From JAWODU01 sp046483125 (GTDB lineage: Bacteria; Verrucomicrobiota; Kiritimatiellia; UBA8416; JAWODU01), in assembly GCA_046483125.1 (NCBI GenBank), contig JAWODU010000113.1:1-6999 (forward strand): a stretch of 6,999 bases of DNA. Direction: 5' to 3'. The position numbers and the translations under genes were made by a program. Of the stretch, positions 6,894 through 6,999 are shown in pieces; the stretch's first letter is position 1; each line of letters begins with the position of its first letter. The notes under the pieces are model-generated. The model did no database searches. It was not told where the DNA came from and saw nothing but the letters and a program-made list of their open reading frames with translations.

Positions 6894-6965
6894 TTAGTCC
6901 TTAGTCCCCACACCTAGTCCATACACCTAGTCTCCACACTTAGTCCATACACTTAGTCCATGTAA
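6894..6965. repeat. 13-bp tandem repeat array, unit YTAGTCCATACAC
   Basis: A seven-base partial unit (TTAGTCC, 6894-6900) is followed by units at 6901, 6914, 6927, 6940 and 6953, each 13 bases long. The units differ at a few positions (C/T at the first base, CCC or TCC or CCA in the middle), and the last fades into TGTAA. The core ACACYTAG recurs at 6910, 6923, 6936 and 6949, at exact 13-base spacing. It lies upstream of the UroD-like gene, in intergenic DNA, with no frame that looks coding. It could be a minisatellite, part of a dispersed intergenic repeat family, or a repeated operator; the sequence does not decide. Confidence 0.8.
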
Positions 6966-6999
6966 GTACCCACCACGTCTCTCCTGCTTTGCTCTTCTT
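6966..6999. other. Right-edge intergenic tail with no recognised feature
   Basis: The last 34 bases are pyrimidine-rich and follow the tandem repeat. No start codon with a ribosome site, hairpin or known motif was seen. Confidence 0.4.

Noticed and set aside
6894..6965. CRISPR array
   Set aside because: The units are 13 bases, contiguous and imperfect, with no unique spacers and no cas gene in the window.

Overview
The window reads as bacterial chromosome of moderately high GC with compact gene packing. Gene content (a sulfatase closest to the arylsulfatase K type, a methyltransferase-type uroporphyrinogen decarboxylase-family protein, and a DUF1854/ABC exporter pair) fits the PVC group, for example Lentisphaerota or Kiritimatiellota. 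Those genomes are known for very many sulfatases and many UroD-family paralogues. This placement is inferred from gene content only; no rRNA or marker gene is present.

Layout: positions 1-171 hold the 3' end of an unrecognised + strand gene, whose last codons run through a short direct repeat (TTAAGTGT twice). After a roughly 116-base spacer with a weak promoter candidate, two + strand genes follow, overlapping by ATGA. The first (288-2525) is an ABC exporter half-transporter carrying an N-terminal PH-like region and a four-cysteine zinc ribbon. The second (2522-3046) is a DUF1854 protein. Such pairs are known elsewhere next to cyanophycin genes, but no cyanophycin gene is visible here.

The rest of the window is a - strand cluster convergent with the first pair. 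Read 5' to 3' it is a UroD/corrinoid-methyltransferase-like protein (6831-5668), a GHMP sugar kinase of the HddA/fucokinase type (5621-4608), and an arylsulfatase K-like sulfatase (4559-3087). The gaps are 46 and 48 bases, so they probably form one operon. The sulfatase has no signal peptide. With the kinase, this suggests intracellular handling of a sulfated sugar or uronide, with the UroD-like protein possibly moving a methyl group. That functional link is inference.

Upstream of the operon, at 6894-6965, lies a 13-bp tandem repeat array. Its core (ACACYTAG) resembles the reverse complement of the left-hand repeat, so related repeats may lie in opposite orientation near the two ends of the window. 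No RNA gene, CRISPR array, transposase gene or origin was recognised, and no stretch longer than 300 bases is without a gene.
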